From Phycisphaerae bacterium (GTDB taxonomy: Bacteria; Planctomycetota; Phycisphaerae; UBA1845): a stretch of DNA of 45,376 bases. The stretch lies in NCBI GenBank assembly GCA_029260165.1, contig JAJDDT010000098.1, positions 1 to 45,376 on the forward strand. Reading direction: 5' to 3'. The number at the start of each line of letters is the position of its first letter. Position 1 is the stretch's first letter. The notes beneath the pieces were generated by a model. It did not search any database. It had not been told where the DNA came from and worked only from the letters and a program-made list of their open reading frames with translations. Below, one piece after another: positions 42,385-45,376 of the stretch. The translations under genes and the position numbers were made by a program.

Positions 42385-44202
42385 ATGCACGAAAACGCTC
42401 TGCTGCTCGTCTCAATCATCGTCGTCGTCGGTATCTTCGCACAGTGGCTTTCCTGGCGCGTTGGCATCCCGTCCATCCTTCTGTTACTCGTCACCGGCGT
42501 CGTCATCGGCCCCATTACAGGCATCATCGACCCCGACGCCATCTTCGGCGAGCTTCTCCAGCCCATCGTCGCCCTCTCCGTAGGCCTCATTCTTTACGAA
42601 GGTGGGCTTACACTGAAAATGTCCGATCTGCCCAGGGTCGGGCAGGTCGTTCGCAATCTTGTCACCATCGGCGCACTCGCAACCTGGCTCGTCTCCACCG
42701 TCGCGGCTCATTTCATATTGGGCTTGCCCGCGACGCTCTCCGCGCTGCTCGGTGCCATCCTCGTCGTCACAGGCCCGACGGTCATCACCCCTCTGCTACG
42801 CCACATCCGACCCCGGGGCGTCGTCGGATCGATCATGAAATGGGAGGGCATCGTCATCGACCCCATCGGTGCCAGCCTGACCGTCCTGGTCTTTGAAGCC
42901 ATCAACATCGGCAACACCACCGAAGCCACAAGTCACATCGCCATCGCCATCCTCAAAACCGTCGCCATCGGGGGCGGATTCGGATTCGTCGCCGCCGCGA
43001 TCCTTGTCCTGCTCCTCCAACGATTCTGGATCCCCGATCATCTCCAAAACGCCGTCTCCCTCATGCTCGTCATCGCCGCATTCACAGGCTCCAACATGCT
43101 TCAACACGAGTCGGGCCTCCTGGCTGCCACCGTCATGGGATTTGTCCTCGCCAATCAGAAACGCGTCGACATCGAGGACATCGTGGAGTTCAAGGAGAAC
43201 CTGCAGGTTCTGCTCATCTCCATGCTGTTTGTCATATTGGCTGCACGACTCGAACTCAACGACCTGACCGCCATTGCAATCCCCGGAACGATTTTCGTCG
43301 TCATTCTCATCGCCGTCGCCAGACCCCTGGGCGTCTGGATTTCCACGCTCGGATCATCGCTGTCAAAACCCGAACGCATCTTCATGGCTTTGATGGCACC
43401 GCGTGGCATTGTGGCTGCCGCCGTCGCGTCCGTCCTCGCCCTCAAAATCGAGGGACACAATCCGCAGGGTGCCCGCGCTCTCGTCGCCGTCACCTTCATC
43501 ACGATCATCCTGACCGTCGCATTTTACGGGCTCGTCGCACCCGTCATCGCCCGCAGACTCGGCGTCTCCGAAGCCAATCCCCAGGGCATCGTTTTTGCCG
43601 GCGCGGGTGTCTGGGTCCGCGACATCGCACAGCTTCTCAAAAAACAGGGCTTCCGCGTTCTGCTCATCGACAGCAACTACGACAACGTTCAGCAAGCGAG
43701 GATGGCTGGCCTGGACGCCGTTCGCCGCAGCATCCTTGGCGAACATCTCGTCGACGCCATTGACCTCGCCGGCATCGGACGCATCCTCGCGGTCACGCCC
43801 AACGACTGGGTCAACGTACTCGCCGTTCAACGCTTCACCCGCGTTCTCGGACGGGCAAACTGCTATCAAATCGCGTGGCGCCCCACGCAAAAACAAATCG
43901 AAAAACACAAACACCTGCTCGGGCGACCCCTGTTCGGCGAGAATATCACCGGAGCGAAGCTCTCCCGGATCAACGAACGCGGATTCGTCGCCAAGGCAAC
44001 CAGACTGTCCGACGATTTCACCTACGACGATTTCCAGGCTCAATATGACGGAGCCATCGTCCCTCTGTTCGTTATTGACGAAAACGATCGCCTGCTTGTC
44101 CTCACCGCCAACCAATCGCCCGACCCCGGACCGGGACAGACCATCGTTGCATTCGTCAAAACCGCCCTCCAGCCCGGGGATTCTATCACGCCTGCCTCCT
44201 GA
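42385..44202 (+). CDS. CPA1/NhaP-type sodium:proton antiporter with TrkA-N domain
   Basis: The 605-residue protein has about 12 membrane helices (about 5-400) with strings such as GVVIGPITGIIDPDAIFGEL, LYEGGL and GPTVITPLLRHIRPRG, and a cytosolic nucleotide-binding TrkA-N/RCK-like domain (about 400-510; IVFAGAGVWVRDIAQLLKKQ, LLIDSNYDNVQQARM). The TrkA-N signature G.G..G is altered to GAGVWV. Its role would be cation/proton exchange gated by NAD or another nucleotide. TGAGGAG lies 9-12 bases before the ATG at 42385. It is close to the M48 gene and may share its transcript. Confidence 0.88.
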   Translation: MHENALLLVSIIVVVGIFAQWLSWRVGIPSILLLLVTGVVIGPITGIIDPDAIFGELLQPIVALSVGLILYEGGLTLKMSDLPRVGQVVRNLVTIGALATWLVSTVAAHFILGLPATLSALLGAILVVTGPTVITPLLRHIRPRGVVGSIMKWEGIVIDPIGASLTVLVFEAINIGNTTEATSHIAIAILKTVAIGGGFGFVAAAILVLLLQRFWIPDHLQNAVSLMLVIAAFTGSNMLQHESGLLAATVMGFVLANQKRVDIEDIVEFKENLQVLLISMLFVILAARLELNDLTAIAIPGTIFVVILIAVARPLGVWISTLGSSLSKPERIFMALMAPRGIVAAAVASVLALKIEGHNPQGARALVAVTFITIILTVAFYGLVAPVIARRLGVSEANPQGIVFAGAGVWVRDIAQLLKKQGFRVLLIDSNYDNVQQARMAGLDAVRRSILGEHLVDAIDLAGIGRILAVTPNDWVNVLAVQRFTRVLGRANCYQIAWRPTQKQIEKHKHLLGRPLFGENITGAKLSRINERGFVAKATRLSDDFTYDDFQAQYDGAIVPLFVIDENDRLLVLTANQSPDPGPGQTIVAFVKTALQPGDSITPAS

Positions 44203-44281
44203 TCACGCCAATCCTTTGGAATAATCACCTGTGAAACCCGGTTCCATGCAGTAGTATCACAACCCGAAAAGGACCAATGCG

Positions 44282-45130
44282 ATGACCGAGAATGATATGA
44301 CTGAAAACCCAACCCCCGCTCCAAAGCAGACGAGCAGCCTCAGAATCGGCGCGTGGACCGTCGTGTCGCTGCTCCTTGCGTTCACCTTGTACAACCTGTT
44401 TATCACCGCACAGGACTATCTCCGGGGGGCCCCTCCACGTCGGACGATCACCTTCCACATCGACGGCGAGGACAAGTTTCTGTGGGCCAAAGGTTCACGC
44501 GAATTCGGTGACCCCGATTCCGAGTGGTTCAACCTCACAGGCTCACCTCTGCCGATGAAGGATTTTCAATACGGTATCGGAAAGGACAGAATCCCCTCCA
44601 TCGACGATCCGGTTTTCGTCGATCCCGACGACGATCGGTTGGCTGCCTTCTGGAAGGAAAATGGTGTCACCGATCTCGACAAATTGAAAATCATCGGCTA
44701 CGAGCACAACGGGGTCGCCCGCGCCTACCCGCGCGCGCTTCTCGACGGACATGAACTCGTCAACGACACCATCGGCGGAAAACCCGTCACCGTCGGGTGG
44801 TGACCGCTCGTCCAACTGTCCGTGGTCTACGGACGCGAAATCGACGGCGAAACAGTCACCTTCGGCACGACGGGCTACACGTTCAACAACGTCTTTGTGC
44901 TGTACGACCGCAAGACGGACGCCATCTGGTATCCTCTCGACGACGGCGGGCTTGACGCCATCGGGGGAAACAGGCACGGCGACAAAATACCCTTCATCGA
45001 AAAACCACCCGTCGAAACCCTCGGCGAGTGGCTTGGCAAACACCCCGATTCACAGGTCCTGCTCGACGACGCCGGAAACCTGGAAACCAACCCGACCCCC
45101 GAGGACACCAACGACGAAAAAACCTCCTGA
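44282..45130 (+). CDS. DUF3179 selenoprotein (in-frame TGA at codon 174)
   Basis: A continuous frame of 282 sense codons is interrupted only by TGA at 44801-44803. A membrane helix lies at about 17-40 (IGAWTVVSLLLAFTLYNLF), so the rest is outside. The DUF3179 signature is GVARAYPRALLDGHELVND, then TIGGKPVTVGW, TGA, PLV. Family members have VTYCPLC here, so TGA stands at the first Cys and the second Cys is Val. The conserved part continues after TGA: VVYGREIDGETVTFG, GYTFNNVFVLYDRKT, DAIWYPLDDGGLDA. AAAAGGA lies about 10 bases before the ATG. A SECIS-like hairpin follows (44804-44847). A nonsense mutation is the alternative, but no other decay is visible. Sec machinery genes are not in the window. 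Confidence 0.85.
44804..44847 (+). promoter_or_regulatory. SECIS-like element for selenocysteine insertion
   Basis: GTCCG (44818-44822) pairs with CGGAC (44830-44834) around a 7-base loop TGGTCTA. The GGTCT in the loop (44824-44828) matches the loop of the E. coli fdhF SECIS as I recall it. The loop GG begins 20 bases after the TGA, within the distance used by bacteria. A lower stem (44808-44812 with 44843-44847) can also form across an internal loop. Confidence 0.7.
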
Positions 45131-45170
45131 TCACCGCAGATGTCCTCGATCCGCCTCGGCACACCTTTCC

Positions 45171-45261
45171 GCGGGTGGCCCATCGCTTTTTGGGGGCATG
45201 GCTTTGGTGGCGGGTGGCCCATCGCTTTGGTGGGCGGGTGGCCCATGGCTTTAGCCGTGGG
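45171..45261. repeat. Three GGGTGGCCCAT repeats and a hairpin
   Basis: GCGGGTGGCCCATCGCTTT occurs at 45171 and 45210, and GCGGGTGGCCCATGGCTTT at 45234. The last copy is part of an 8-bp hairpin (CCCATGGC 45242-45249 with GCCGTGGG 45254-45261, one G·T). It follows the DUF3179 gene by about 40 bases and shares its GGGTGGCC core with the hairpin at 413-451. The remaining bases to the window end hold no clear gene. Confidence 0.55.
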
Positions 45262-45376
45262 GGAGTCGAATCCGGAACTCTTTTCGAGCCCCGATCTCCC
45301 TGGAAGGGTAGTCACCCGTCGTTTGGCGCTCGACGGAGCACCACCCGCATGGAACGGCACGGCTTCGTTTCGGCAC

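Noticed and set aside
44282-44803. DUF3179 gene as a truncated pseudogene or frameshift
   Set aside because: Both halves are in the same frame, family conservation continues directly across the TGA, no other lesion is seen, and the TGA is at a Cys column with a SECIS-like hairpin behind it.
45262-45290. tRNA-like GAGTCGAATCCGG string
   Set aside because: It resembles a T arm, but no acceptor or anticodon arms can be placed around it.
44875-45360. 161-codon minus-strand ORF at the right end
   Set aside because: It reads the GGGTGGCCCAT repeats as KAMGHPP repeats and lies antisense to the DUF3179 gene; no start signal or motif is present.

Overview
The window reads as a chromosomal segment of a planctomycete, most likely of the Phycisphaerae. 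This is inferred from gene content: H-X9-DG/pilin-like and dockerin-type secreted proteins (GDFNADGDVDLDDW), HAF-repeat and Cys-rich DUF4215-repeat proteins, a Ser/Thr kinase with a TPR tail, system II cytochrome c maturation, futalosine menaquinone synthesis (MqnD), and many small lipoproteins. Coding density is high. I see no rRNA, tRNA, CRISPR array, transposase or prophage.

Layout. 1-0.8 kb: the start of an exported protein and an Imm17-like membrane protein, both on the minus strand, separated by a G12 tract and a strong hairpin. 0.9-9.0 kb (plus): a small exported protein, a membrane-anchored helix-turn-helix protein, an OmpA-like lipoprotein, the ResB/CcsA cytochrome c synthase pair, and a STAS/RsbW-like anti-sigma pair. 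9.1-14.7 kb (minus): a LiaF-like protein, an exported protein, a translationally coupled pair in which an archaeal-type adenylate-kinase-like domain is fused to a nucleoside-deoxyribosyltransferase-like domain, a CAP-domain lipoprotein, and an FHA-GAF-PP2C protein whose phosphatase residues are substituted. 14.8-18.6 kb (plus): MqnD, a HAF-repeat lipoprotein and a dockerin-like secreted protein. 18.8-21.4 kb: two minute ORFs with strong ribosome sites, a radical SAM protein (minus), a candidate small RNA with a strong terminator, and a Gly-rich RRM protein. 21.5-23.1 kb (minus): a VOC protein and Rho. 23.1-25.0 kb: a gene-poor stretch, then four tandem small lipoproteins. 25.1-29.1 kb (plus): an M24 peptidase and a Ser/Thr kinase. 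29.2-30.0 kb (minus): two tandem paralogues of unknown family with a duplicated leader hairpin. 30.4-32.7 kb (plus): an ExeA-like ATPase, a membrane protein and a NYN nuclease. 32.7-37.8 kb (minus): a large cohesin/dockerin-like protein, and DnaJ/CbpA, a small membrane protein and an SDR as an operon. 38.0-45.1 kb (plus): a PhoX-like protein with nine Cys-rich repeats, an M48 protease, a CPA1-type antiporter with a TrkA-N domain, and a DUF3179 protein interrupted by one in-frame TGA.

The strongest discovery is that DUF3179 gene (44282-45130). Its TGA sits where the family carries the first Cys of a CPLC motif, the frame stays open and conserved for 108 codons beyond it, and a SECIS-like hairpin with a GGUCU loop follows at the spacing bacteria use. 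It is very probably a selenoprotein. Other items worth attention are the AdkA-like/deoxyribosyltransferase-like fusion with a degenerate P-loop, the array of four small lipoproteins, the duplicated genes with a conserved leader hairpin, the two tiny ORFs, the pseudo-phosphatase, and a block of about 25 kb with reversed GC skew.

All calls rest on reading the sequence and recalled family motifs; no database search was possible.
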